Assembly (NCBI GenBank): GCA_002704755.1
Contig: PAHC01000002.1
Span: 1-22,549, forward strand
Reading direction: 5' to 3'
Source of the DNA: Rhodobiaceae bacterium
GTDB taxonomy: Bacteria; Pseudomonadota; Alphaproteobacteria; Rhizobiales; TMED25
DNA length: 22,549 bases
How positions within the stretch are numbered: the first letter of the stretch is position 1; every line of letters starts with the position of its first letter. Shown here piece after piece: positions 1-8,700 of the stretch. The position numbers and the translations under genes were made by a program. The notes under the pieces were generated by a model. The model ran no database searches. It was not told the origin of the DNA and saw only the letters and a list, made by a program, of their open reading frames with translations.

Positions 1-285
1 GCTAAGTCGTGGATTACATTTACCTCTGCATCCTCTTTTACTAATCACGATAGTTTAAATGTTAGCACTCTTACAGACTCAGGAGCAGGTTATGGAACAG
101 TAACAATGTCAAATGTTATGGGTTCTATATATCATACAGTTCATTCTACATCTAATGATGAAAATGCTCACGCAGGTTCAGGAAGTCATACTACTGCAAA
201 TTATCAAATATTTTCAAAAAATAGTAGTCACACTTTAACTGACGCATCTTCTCAATATGGAACAGTACACGGAGACCTCGCATAA
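1..285 (+). CDS. Tail-fibre-like protein, 3' end only (partial)
   Basis: The open frame enters from the left edge and ends at TAA (283-285), leaving 94 codons. It is a paralogue of the next gene. Both contain AK[SA]W[IV], then DS[LF]NVS[TS]L[TS]D, and both end in exactly HGDLA. The composition, rich in Ser, Thr, Asn and Gly with few charges, is typical of beta-rich phage fibre or head-decoration proteins. The codons for the terminal HGDLA (CACGGAGAC) also provide a GGAG Shine-Dalgarno for the downstream start at 285. The role in the virion surface is inferred from composition and from the fibre-like gene that follows. No enzymatic motif is seen. Confidence 0.8.
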   Translation, partial: AKSWITFTSASSFTNHDSLNVSTLTDSGAGYGTVTMSNVMGSIYHTVHSTSNDENAHAGSGSHTTANYQIFSKNSSHTLTDASSQYGTVHGDLA

Positions 286-680
286 TGGCTAGTATATTAA
301 GAGTAAACACATTAACAGATGCAAGTAGTAATAATTCTACTGCTATGAGCACAATCAATCAGGGTACAGCGAAGGCTTGGGTAAACTTAAATGGAACAGG
401 AACTATAGCCACAAGAGACAGTTTTAATGTTTCTAGTCTTTCTGATACTGCTACAGGTGAACATGAAGTAACTTTGTCTAGTGCTTTTAGTGACACTAAC
501 TATGCAACATCTAATGCTTCAGCAGGAGGTAGTCCATTAACAAGCTCTAACTATAATAGAGTAATGGAAAGTGTAGGTTCTGCTACTAATAAATTAGATT
601 GTATTACATATGCTCCTAATAATGGTTCTATTGTTGATATTTCTCACATTCAGATTATAGCACACGGAGACTTAGCATGA
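285..680 (+). CDS. Small tail-fibre-like virion protein (paralogue of preceding gene)
   Basis: This 131-aa protein starts at ATG 285, sharing one base with the upstream TAA, and has GGAG at 271-274. Its N-terminus (MASILRVNTLTDAS) and central AKAWVNLNGTGT, DSFNVSSLSD and Y-A-T-SNAS blocks match a kind of protein I associate with fibre regions of marine phages. It lacks a signal peptide and membrane segments and is Ser/Thr/Asn-rich. It ends in HGDLA like its upstream paralogue, so the pair probably arose by tandem duplication. Its 3' end overlaps the next gene by ATGA (677-680), with GGAG at 666-669 as ribosome-binding site. A structural role in the tail fibre or another exposed appendage is inferred, not shown. 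Confidence 0.75.
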   Translation: MASILRVNTLTDASSNNSTAMSTINQGTAKAWVNLNGTGTIATRDSFNVSSLSDTATGEHEVTLSSAFSDTNYATSNASAGGSPLTSSNYNRVMESVGSATNKLDCITYAPNNGSIVDISHIQIIAHGDLA

Positions 681-1768
681 CCAAAGCAGCAGAATTAGCA
701 AAGATGGGTGAAGTCCTAACCAATAGTCAGATTGGTGGGCGAAGGAATATGTTTTTTAATCCTAAAGCATTAGTCGCACAAAGAGGAACAACATCTATAG
801 CCGCAGGTACAGCAGGATATGGTGCATTAGACAGATACAGAATTAATAATGGAAGCACTGCTGTTACAAACACAATACAAGCAACAACTGTTCCTACAGG
901 TCAAGGTTTTAGTAACTCTATTCATCTTGATGTAACAACAGCAGATACTTCTTTGACTTCTGGTGTTCAATTCTTATTTACTCAAAGGTTTGAGGGTCAA
1001 GATTTACAGCATCTTAAAAAAGGCACATCAAGTGCAGAAACTACTGTTTTATCTTTTTGGGTTAGGTCAGCTAAATCAGGCACACATATTGTTGAACTTT
1101 TTGATACAGATAATTCAAGGCATATTAATAAAGCCTACACAGTTTCTTCAGCAGACACTTGGGAACACAAAGAAATTACCATAGAAGGTGATACAACTGG
1201 AGCATTTACCAATGATGTTAATACATCTTTAGAAGTTACTTGGCATTTAGCGGCAGGGTCTAATTTCACATCAGGAACATTACAGACATCTTGGGGTAGT
1301 AGAACAGATGCTAACAGAGCAGTTGGGCAAGTTAACGTATTAGATAGCACAGATAATAATTTTTATCTCACTGGTATTCAGTGGGAACTAGGCTCTCAAG
1401 CCACACCATTTGAGCATAGGTCATTAGGGGAAGAACTAGCTTTGTGTCAAAGGTATTACTATGACCCTAATGTAGGGACAAGTGGTACGTTAGATGGAAA
1501 TTTAATTCTTGTGGAGGCTTTTGGCACAGGTTGCGTAGGAGCATTTCAATTTCCTGTTACGATGCGATCTACGCCAACAGTTTCAATCTTTGGGAGAAAA
1601 GATACTGAGGCTGGAAAAATTAGAGTTACAAATACCGGTGCTTATGTAGGAGGCAGTGCTGTTGCGACAAACATTGGCCCTTCTGGGTTTGGTTTTGTTG
1701 CTAGTTTATCAGGTTTAAGCAGTGATGAAGTATACGACTGTACTTATAAAGCAGATGCGGAGTTATAA
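677..1768 (+). CDS. Tail fibre / receptor-binding-like protein
   Basis: This 363-aa protein has three visible parts. The N-terminal segment (about 1-60) contains the recurring phage-fibre motif RRNMFFNPKALVAQRGT, followed by YGALDRYR. The middle (about 60-240) looks like a carbohydrate-binding beta-sandwich, with TVLSFWVRS, a central ADTWEHKEITIEGD strand pair, and the closing YLTGIQWELGSQATPFEHRS. The C-terminal part (about 250-363) begins ELALCQRYYYD and contains FPVTMRSTPTVSIFG, a pattern common at the tips of phage fibres. It follows the two small fibre-like genes with an ATGA overlap. Host-receptor or polysaccharide recognition is the likely job. No hydrolase active site was recognised. 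Confidence 0.8.
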   Translation: MTKAAELAKMGEVLTNSQIGGRRNMFFNPKALVAQRGTTSIAAGTAGYGALDRYRINNGSTAVTNTIQATTVPTGQGFSNSIHLDVTTADTSLTSGVQFLFTQRFEGQDLQHLKKGTSSAETTVLSFWVRSAKSGTHIVELFDTDNSRHINKAYTVSSADTWEHKEITIEGDTTGAFTNDVNTSLEVTWHLAAGSNFTSGTLQTSWGSRTDANRAVGQVNVLDSTDNNFYLTGIQWELGSQATPFEHRSLGEELALCQRYYYDPNVGTSGTLDGNLILVEAFGTGCVGAFQFPVTMRSTPTVSIFGRKDTEAGKIRVTNTGAYVGGSAVATNIGPSGFGFVASLSGLSSDEVYDCTYKADAEL

Positions 1769-1945
1769 ATGGAACAGATGAGCATTACTTCAGCACAATA
1801 CATTCAATTTGGTGGAGAGGACTCAGGCATCGCAGCCACCATCGCCGGCATCATCATGTCAGTCCCACTAGACCCTGCCAACAGACACTACCAAGCAATC
1901 CAAGAATGGGTAGCTGAAGGCAACACAATAGAGGAAGCTGATTGA
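1769..1945 (+). CDS. Small phage protein of unknown function, GC-rich
   Basis: This 58-codon gene begins at ATG 1769 directly after the fibre stop, with GGAG six bases upstream, and ends at TGA 1943-1945. The product contains GIIMSVPLDPANRHYQAIQ followed by EWVAEGNTIEEAD. I recognise this VPLD-x-NRHY-x-AI-x-EWVAEGNT style as a small protein often found after fibre genes in marine phages; its function is unknown to me. The stretch from about 1811 to 1920 is near 53% G+C by count, with ATC, GCC, ACC and GGC codons, whereas neighbours use A/T-ending codons. That hints at a recent exchange. Confidence 0.75.
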   Translation: MEQMSITSAQYIQFGGEDSGIAATIAGIIMSVPLDPANRHYQAIQEWVAEGNTIEEAD

Positions 1946-2178
1946 TGGAAATGGATGCAATGTTATTTTGGAATATAATCTTGACTATGGTCGTTGTACC
2001 ATTCGGTTGGGCATTTAACAAGATGTTCCAAGAGGTCAAACGCATACAGATACTCTTGAACAAGACACGAGAAGATTATGCACGTAAGGATGATGTGAAA
2101 GATGATATGCACAATCTTATGGATGCACTCAAAAGATTAGAAGATAAGTTGGATAAGATACTAATAGGAAATAGGTAA
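1945..2178 (+). CDS. Small membrane-anchored coiled-coil protein (holin/spanin-like candidate)
   Basis: This 77-aa protein has one hydrophobic span at about residues 5-22 (AMLFWNIILTMVVVPFGW). A long charged helix follows, with heptad-like spacing through KRLEDKLDKILIG. A single N-terminal membrane anchor with a helical soluble tail fits a small lysis-accessory or XhlA-like protein, but no family motif fixes this. ATG at 1945 overlaps the upstream TGA; a TTG at 1942 has a slightly better distance to GAGG and would add one residue. It sits between fibre genes and the large repeat protein, a place where lysis genes often lie in podoviruses. Confidence 0.7.
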   Translation: MEMDAMLFWNIILTMVVVPFGWAFNKMFQEVKRIQILLNKTREDYARKDDVKDDMHNLMDALKRLEDKLDKILIGNR

Positions 2179-4145
2179 TGGCAATGTTTAAAGGCTTTAA
2201 GCCACAGGGATTACAGAAAATAGCCACACGTATGGGTTATGCAGGTAGCATGAAAAACTTTGATGACTACTTGAAGCAGAACCCTGATAAAGAACGTGAG
2301 ATGATTGTGTATAGAGCTAGAGCACAAGAGATGGCTAAGGGTGGTGCTGTGCGTAAGATGCAGGTAGGTGGTACTCCAACACAGTCTACTCCTTCTACAA
2401 CACCTATACAACAAGCATATGTACCCACATTAGGTGAGGCAGAAGGGCAAGTACCTGCCTATGGTACAGAAGGTGATACTAAAGGTATAGGAGATGTTAC
2501 ATCTACACTAGCACAGACAGGTGCAATACCTGTAGGTGCAGTTACGCAACCACAACTAACACCTGTAATGCAAGAACAAATGATAGCACCTACTGCAGGT
2601 CAATTGACAACTACTCCTGTAGCACCTACATATGGTGCAGATACAGCACAGGCAGTTGCACCAACACAAGTTACCTCAACATCTATGGATGCTGCACAAG
2701 TTACCCCTCAAGTTGAATCTGCTTTACAAGCTAATCAGGCAGCACAGGCTGATGTATCAGACCCAAGAGCACAGGTCTTAGCGGCACAACAAACGGCTAG
2801 TTCTGTGTCTGACCTTAATGCAGCACAAGGTACTGCCACATTAATGAACAATCCTGTACAGAGACAGATACAGCAAGGTGAGTTAATTGACAGTGTAGCT
2901 AACGCAGAAAAAGCATCTACCTATACAGAACAAGTACAAGCTGCCACAGCAACTCCTAGTGAGAAGGCTACTGTACAAGGACAACTAGCACAGCTTACTG
3001 CTGACTTTGATGCTACCAATCCACCTGCATGGGCAGCAGGAGCACTAAGAGGTGTTCAAGCTGTAATGCAACAAAGGGGTTTAGGTGCATCAAGTATTGC
3101 AGGTCAGGCACTAATACAGGCTACATTAGAATCAGCATTACCAATAGCACAGGCTGATGCACAGGTAACTGCACAGTTTGAAGCACAGAATTTATCTAAC
3201 AGACAACAAAGAGCAATGTTATCTGCACAGCAACGTGCTACATTTATAGGTCAAGAGTTTGACCAAGCCTTTCAAGCAAGAGTTCAAAATGCTTCTAGGA
3301 TTGGTGATATAGCTAATATGAACTTTACTGCTGAACAGCAAGTTGCATTAGAGAATAGTCGTGTAGCTAATACTATGAACTTAAATAATTTAAGTAACAG
3401 ACAAGCTATGGTTGTAGCTGAAGCATCGGCATTAGCTAACATGGATTTAAGTAATCTAAGTAATGCACAACAAGCTGCAGTTCAGAATGCACAGAACTTT
3501 TTACAGTTAGATATGGCTAATTTAAGCAACGAACAACAAACTGCTCTATTTAATGCACAGGCTATAAATCAATCATTGTTGACAGACCAAGCTGCCACTA
3601 ATGCTGCTAGACAGTTTAATGCTACATCACAGAATCAAGTAGACCAATTCATGTCTACATTAGCAAATCAAGTGTCACAGTTTAATGCTACACAATCTAA
3701 TGCACAGAATCAGTTTAATGCAGGTGAGTTGAATACACTGTCAAGATTTAATGCTGAAGTGGCTAATCAACGTGACCAATTCAATGCTACTAATCAATTA
3801 GCTATTGCACAGAATAATGCAGTATGGAGAAGAGAGATTGCTACAGCAGACACTGCAGCTATCAATCGTGCTAATGAATTAAATGCTAAAGCAGTATTAG
3901 ATGTTTCTAATGTTCAATATGATAACTTATGGCAATTTTATGCTGACACTATGGAGTGGGCATGGAAAAGTTCAGAGAGTGAGTTTGATAGAATAAGAGA
4001 TATGACTGTAGCCAATATAAGTGCTGATGCACAGAAAGAAGCTTCAGAAAGAGCAGCATCAAGTAGTAGAGGAAGTGCTGTCGGTAGTTTAGTTGCAACA
4101 TTAGGTGCAGCGGCTATTAAAGCTAAATTTGGTCCTTTCGGTTGA
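2178..4145 (+). CDS. Large helical repeat virion protein, probable internal/ejection protein
   Basis: This 655-aa protein starts at ATG 2178 (one-base overlap, AGGA eight bases upstream). Residues 1-60 are a basic, folded-looking head (MAMFKGFKPQGLQKIATRMGY). Residues 65-270 are low-complexity Gln/Thr/Ala/Pro-rich. Residues 334-575 are 22 consecutive 11-residue units: first six 22-residue doublets carrying NLSN-[RAE]-QQ, then single hendecads of the form x-x-QFNA-x5. Such 11-residue periodicity predicts long amphipathic helices or a right-handed coiled coil. The C-terminus (about 632-655) is a short hydrophobic GSLVATLGAAAI segment. It lies in the structural block ahead of the 1175-aa candidate ejection protein. 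A role inside the capsid or in an ejection conduit is inferred; a lysis or tail-shaft role is not excluded. Confidence 0.75.
   Translation: MAMFKGFKPQGLQKIATRMGYAGSMKNFDDYLKQNPDKEREMIVYRARAQEMAKGGAVRKMQVGGTPTQSTPSTTPIQQAYVPTLGEAEGQVPAYGTEGDTKGIGDVTSTLAQTGAIPVGAVTQPQLTPVMQEQMIAPTAGQLTTTPVAPTYGADTAQAVAPTQVTSTSMDAAQVTPQVESALQANQAAQADVSDPRAQVLAAQQTASSVSDLNAAQGTATLMNNPVQRQIQQGELIDSVANAEKASTYTEQVQAATATPSEKATVQGQLAQLTADFDATNPPAWAAGALRGVQAVMQQRGLGASSIAGQALIQATLESALPIAQADAQVTAQFEAQNLSNRQQRAMLSAQQRATFIGQEFDQAFQARVQNASRIGDIANMNFTAEQQVALENSRVANTMNLNNLSNRQAMVVAEASALANMDLSNLSNAQQAAVQNAQNFLQLDMANLSNEQQTALFNAQAINQSLLTDQAATNAARQFNATSQNQVDQFMSTLANQVSQFNATQSNAQNQFNAGELNTLSRFNAEVANQRDQFNATNQLAIAQNNAVWRREIATADTAAINRANELNAKAVLDVSNVQYDNLWQFYADTMEWAWKSSESEFDRIRDMTVANISADAQKEASERAASSSRGSAVGSLVATLGAAAIKAKFGPFG
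3177..3902 (+). repeat. 22 phase-locked 11-residue protein repeats within the 655-aa gene
   Basis: Residues 334-575 divide without gaps into units of 11. Doublets include MDLSNLSNAQQ, and singles include VDQFMSTLANQ, VSQFNATQSNA, QNQFNAGELNT, LSRFNAEVANQ and RDQFNATNQLA. At DNA level the copies differ considerably, so selection is on protein periodicity rather than recent DNA duplication. Confidence 0.8.
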
Positions 4146-4165
4146 TAATATAGAAAGAAATTAAT

Positions 4166-4396
4166 ATGCCATTAACAAACCCTTCACAACAATTATACGG
4201 AAATATGAAAGCGTTAACTTCTAAGTTAAGACAAACTAGCTCTGAAAAAGCTAGTGCTAATAATAAAAATGATGGTATTATGTTAAGGCGTTCAATGCCA
4301 AATGCTTCAACAAATAATGTTCAGGAAAATGAAGAAGTTATGAAAATTGCTAAGATATTAATGAAGCTAGAGGACCAACGTAATGGAACAGCCTAG
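4166..4396 (+). CDS. Hypothetical small phage protein
   Basis: This 76-aa protein, MPLTNPSQQLYGNMKALTSK onward, is Asn/Ser/Lys-rich in its middle, and its final third (ENEEVMKIAKILMKLEDQRN) should be a single amphipathic helix. No family is recognised. The ribosome-binding site is weak (AGAAAG). The gene follows the repeat protein by 20 bases and its end overlaps the next start by 14 bases, which supports co-translation within the virion block. Confidence 0.65.
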   Translation: MPLTNPSQQLYGNMKALTSKLRQTSSEKASANNKNDGIMLRRSMPNASTNNVQENEEVMKIAKILMKLEDQRNGTA

Positions 4397-4883
4397 ATTT
4401 GATGCACCAAGACCCGGTATGGCAATGACACATGAGTTAGGTGCTAGACCTTGGCAAACACCTGCACGACTAACATCAACAGATGAAGTTGTTCAAGACT
4501 ATCTTTTGCGTATGCAAGATGATTCATTTGTTAAACAACTAGTTGGTGTATTAGAGTCAGGTGTACCTGTTACAACATTAGCAAATACTATACAACTCGC
4601 AGGAGTTATGGAAGGTAGACATAGCATTGATACAGGTATGTTAGTCATTCCTGTACTTATGGAAATGATGATGCTTATTGGAGATAAAGCAGGTATAAAG
4701 TATAATACAGGCATGGATAGAGATGAGGGAGAAGAAACAAAAGATGCTATGATATCTGCTGTATTAGAAGATTTAGAAAAAGATTTAGATAAAGATGCTA
4801 GTGGTATAGCTAGTGAAGAAGAGGAACAGTCTACTGAAACAGAGAATGAGCCTATGGGTTTAATGGCTAGGAGAGCAGGATGA
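4383..4883 (+). CDS. Conserved-type marine phage protein of unknown function
   Basis: This 166-aa protein opens with PRFDAPRPGMAMTHELGARP, a start I associate with a conserved protein of the structural block in marine podoviruses; its role is not established to my knowledge. Residues 30-110 are predicted helical with the hydrophobic segment MLVIPVLMEMMMLIG. Residues 113-155 are very acidic (DEGEETKD, EDLEKDLDKD, ASEEEEQSTE). The tail ends GLMARRAG. ATG 4383 has GAGG nine bases upstream. It overlaps the following gene by ATGA. A virion or assembly role is inferred from position only. Confidence 0.75.
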   Translation: MEQPRFDAPRPGMAMTHELGARPWQTPARLTSTDEVVQDYLLRMQDDSFVKQLVGVLESGVPVTTLANTIQLAGVMEGRHSIDTGMLVIPVLMEMMMLIGDKAGIKYNTGMDRDEGEETKDAMISAVLEDLEKDLDKDASGIASEEEEQSTETENEPMGLMARRAG

Positions 4884-5779
4884 GTTTTTGGGGTGGATTT
4901 GTAGAAGGATTTGCTACGACTGCAAAAGAAGAAATAGATAAAGATGTTGCAAGAACTGATAAAATAGTAGATGATACTGTTAAGATTGGTGTTAGCACGG
5001 CTCTTGAGACACGAGAAGAAATTAAAAAAGACAAGAAAAAAATAAAAGATGAGTTAGAAATGCTAATAGGAGTAGGTTTTAGCTTACCTAAAGCAGCATC
5101 TATTGCTAAAGCAGGTTTATCTTCAACCATGGCTAAATTAGCTTTAGACACAGATTATAAAGGTAAGGCTGACCAATTGTGGGATGGCACGACAAAATTT
5201 GCTCAAGACAATAAATTAACTGATACAGATGTAGTTAATAAACTTTCTTATCAACAACCATTAGATTATGGCAATTTAAAGGTAGGAGCAACTCAAAATA
5301 GTTTGTTGGGTGCATTAGGATTAGCACCTAAAATAGACGATAGAATACAACAAGGAATTACTACAAGAGTAGGAAAATTAGATACAGTTGTAGATAGAGA
5401 TGATATTTCTATACTTCCGGGTTCAATACCATTAGAAGCTAGAAAGCAGTTTGATACCACAAAAACAAAGAGTATTGACCAAAGAATACTTGAATTAGAA
5501 GAGAAGAAAATTACACCAGAAGGCTTAACAAATAATGAAGAACTTCTGTTAGATAGATTAAAACGTATTAAAGCTCCTGACTTTGGAAAACAATTCGTTA
5601 TACAACAAGAAAATAAAGGTGCATCTGTTATGCCTTCATTAGATGAATTAAAAAAGTTAAAACAAGAAGCAGATAACGGTAATGTAAAATCTAGAAATTT
5701 GTTAAAGGGATATTTAGAAAATTATAGTAACCAAGTAACAAAAAAACAATATGATGATTTAATCAAAAAATTAAGATAG
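4880..5779 (+). CDS. Hypothetical protein of the virion block, charged helical
   Basis: This 299-aa protein starts MSFWGGFVEGFATTAKEEID. The short hydrophobic/aromatic head is followed by a Lys/Glu/Asp-rich helical stretch (about 20-75), typical of a small membrane-active or coiled-coil phage protein. The rest is charged, with EEKKITPEGLTNNEELLLDRL-like helices and no recognised domain. ATG 4880 has AGGAG six bases upstream and overlaps the preceding stop by four bases. Its place just before the largest structural gene suggests an internal virion or assembly partner, but this is inference. Confidence 0.7.
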   Translation: MSFWGGFVEGFATTAKEEIDKDVARTDKIVDDTVKIGVSTALETREEIKKDKKKIKDELEMLIGVGFSLPKAASIAKAGLSSTMAKLALDTDYKGKADQLWDGTTKFAQDNKLTDTDVVNKLSYQQPLDYGNLKVGATQNSLLGALGLAPKIDDRIQQGITTRVGKLDTVVDRDDISILPGSIPLEARKQFDTTKTKSIDQRILELEEKKITPEGLTNNEELLLDRLKRIKAPDFGKQFVIQQENKGASVMPSLDELKKLKQEADNGNVKSRNLLKGYLENYSNQVTKKQYDDLIKKLR

Positions 5780-5786
5780 AGAAAAA

Positions 5787-8700
5787 ATGTCTGTTTTAGA
5801 TAATATTCTTCAAGAGATTGAGGATGAAAATAAAATAAAAAATACTCCTGTTTCAGTTTTAGATGATATACTAAAAGAAATTGAAGAAGATAAGGATAAA
5901 GACCCTATAGCAAAGATGAATAATAATATTCAGCTTAAAGAAAAACTTGCCTACGAAGAACAAAAAAAGTTAGAATCAGAAGAAGAGCCTACATTTTTAG
6001 GTGAAACAGCTAAAGCATTAGTAGGTGGTACTATTGATGCAGCACAAGGAGTTGTAAATTTACAAGATTATTTAACTGATGCATTTGCTCAAAAAGTTCC
6101 GTATTATTTAAAGTTTGGTGACGATGATGGTAAAACAGAGTTTAGTGATTTTATTCCTACCATAGAAAAAAGAACAGAAGAAGAAACAGAAGAATATATT
6201 TCAGATGACCCACTACAATTACCTAATGTAGATAAAAATGAAACTATTGCAGGTCAAATAGCAAGAGACTTAACACGTTTTGTTGTTGGTACTGTAGCAT
6301 TTAGAGGTCTTAGAGTAGGTGCTTTAACTAAAATACCTAAAGTAGGTAAAGTATTTAAAGACCCTAAAGGACCTAAATCTAAGTTTGCAGTTAATGTGTT
6401 AGATGCTGTTGGTGGTTCTCAGCTTGTTTCATCTGGTGATGAGGGTAGACTAACAGACTTATTGGCACAGATACCTGAACTGATGGAAGTTCCGGGTATA
6501 TCTGATGGTATTGAATATCTTAAATCTAATCCAGAAGACACAGAAGCACAGTCAAGATTTAAAATGGCTGTTGAAGATGCTATACTTGCATTCCCTGTTG
6601 AGATAGGTATTAAAGCTGCTAAGATTATGTTCAGAGGCTCTAAAGACCCTGTAAGAAAAGAAGCTGGTAATGCTATTATTAAAGAAACCCAACCTGCTGT
6701 AGACAAAGAAAATGCAGTTAATCAAACTGTAGACTTGTTAGAAAATACAGGTAATTCAAAAGCACTATTACCTGACCCACTATTTGATGAAGCTAATATA
6801 GGTAGTGCCAACTTAAAAATAAAATTTCAAAATAAAGAAGGTAAAGAACTATTTGAAACTGTCAACGATGGTGTTGAAGATATGGTTGATGATATCTTTG
6901 CTTCAAATAAAGACATAAAACTAGGTGCAAAGGCTACAGGAACTAGAGCTTCTAATGAAGAAACACTTAAAAGAGCAAAAGAATTAGGTTTAGGAGAAGA
7001 TAACTTTGAGGAGTTTTTTAAGGCTGCAGGTAAGTCTAGCACACCTGAATATGCAACTGCAGCGAGAATGTTATTTATAGCATCTGCTGACAAAGTTAAA
7101 TCTATAGCAGACTTGGTTGCTTCAGGTAATGGTGGAACACAAGCACAAGGACAATTGGCTAAAGCAGTTGTACGACATAGGGCTATACAAGAAAAGTTAT
7201 TAAACTTAAAAGCTAATGCAGGTAGAACATTGCAAGCATTCAATATACCTGTAGGCAGTAATAATGATATAAGAAATAAACAGATTAGTGAATTAACTGC
7301 AGCAGTATTGGGTGGTGATGTATCTGCAATTAGTAAGGCTGCTCAAAACTTATCAAAAAATACTGATGAAACGTTAAACAAATTAATGAAAGATAAATTT
7401 ACTGATACAAAGACAGATAAAATAAATCAGTTAATATACTTCAACTATCTATCTTCCCCAAGCACATACCTTGTTAATACAGTAGGTAACGCAGCTACAC
7501 AGGTATATGAGAATCTTATAGTAACACCTGCATCAGCAATTGTAGGTGCTATCAGGTCTCCATTTATTAAAAAGCCAAAAGATAAAGTATATTTTAGTGA
7601 AACTGTAGCTAGGAACGTAGGCTCTGCTATGTCAATGGCTGAAGCATTTAAAAACTTTGGTAAAGTTATACGTGATGGTGACTTGCCTCCTGAATTAAAA
7701 AGAATGAGTAGAAGTGAGTATGAAGACGTTGTAGGCTTAACTTCAGGAAAAGGTGGAGGTATAGGTAGAATAATAGTTGGTGGTGTTGTAAGAACTCCGG
7801 GTGCTATATTATTAGCTACGGATGCTTTTTTTAAGACACTTGCTAAATCATCTTTTGTATATCAACAAGCATATAGAGGTGCTGCTAAAAAGGGTTTAGT
7901 TATTGGCACTAAAGAGCATAGTGACTTTGTTGCAGATATAATTAAGAAGAAACCTGCTGATTTAGAAAAGGCTGCATTAGAAGATGCTGCGAGAGTAACA
8001 TTTACAAAAGATAATAAAATAGCAGCAGGGTTTGCTAAGATTAAACGTGTTCCTGTTTTAGGTAACATCGCATCAACTTATTTGCCTTTCGTTAGAACAC
8101 CACTCAATCTTGCAGGTTATTCTTTAACTAATTCATTTTTTGCTTTAGCTAATCCTGTGGTGCGTAGAGCTATTAAAAAGGGTGGAGCAGAGGCAGATGA
8201 AGCTATTGCTAGAATAGTTGCAGGTTCTAGTGTTATTGGTTTAGGAACATATTTAGCATCTCAAGGTGTTATATCAGGAACAGGAGATGGTTATAAACTT
8301 GATATGGTTAAAACACAGGGATTGGGATATCAAGATAAAGCTATAAACATAGGTAATAAAACATATACATACAATCGCTTTGACCCTTTTGCCACACCAA
8401 TAGGCTTTGGTGCTGATTTACATATGATATATCAAAGAATGGGTGCAATAAAAGACACAGATAAATATGCTACTTTGGAAAAGTACATGAAAACTGCTGT
8501 ATCAATGACAGCTTCATCTGCATGGGCAAATATAGCTGACAAAGCTATGTTAACAGGGATAGCTCAATTAGCTAAAGATATAGAACAATTTAATAAAGCA
8601 ATAGAAGGTGGCACAAACACATTTGATTATGCATTAAATAAATTTTCAACCCAAGTTGCTAGAGCTTCAACACCTAACATATTAAGGGCTTATGGAAGAA

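Noticed and set aside
1..1768. Tandem fibre paralogues as a possible diversity-generating retroelement target
   Set aside because: No reverse transcriptase and no template/variable repeat pair were seen; the paralogues diverge evenly, including at silent sites.
2602..2630. TTGACA-17-TACATA on the + strand
   Set aside because: The -10 is poor, there is no extended -10, and it sits in the middle of a long gene with no start nearby.
6827..7243. 138-codon open frame on the - strand
   Set aside because: It is opposite the 1175-aa virion gene, shows Ser/Ala/Leu-rich antisense composition and has no supporting start signal.
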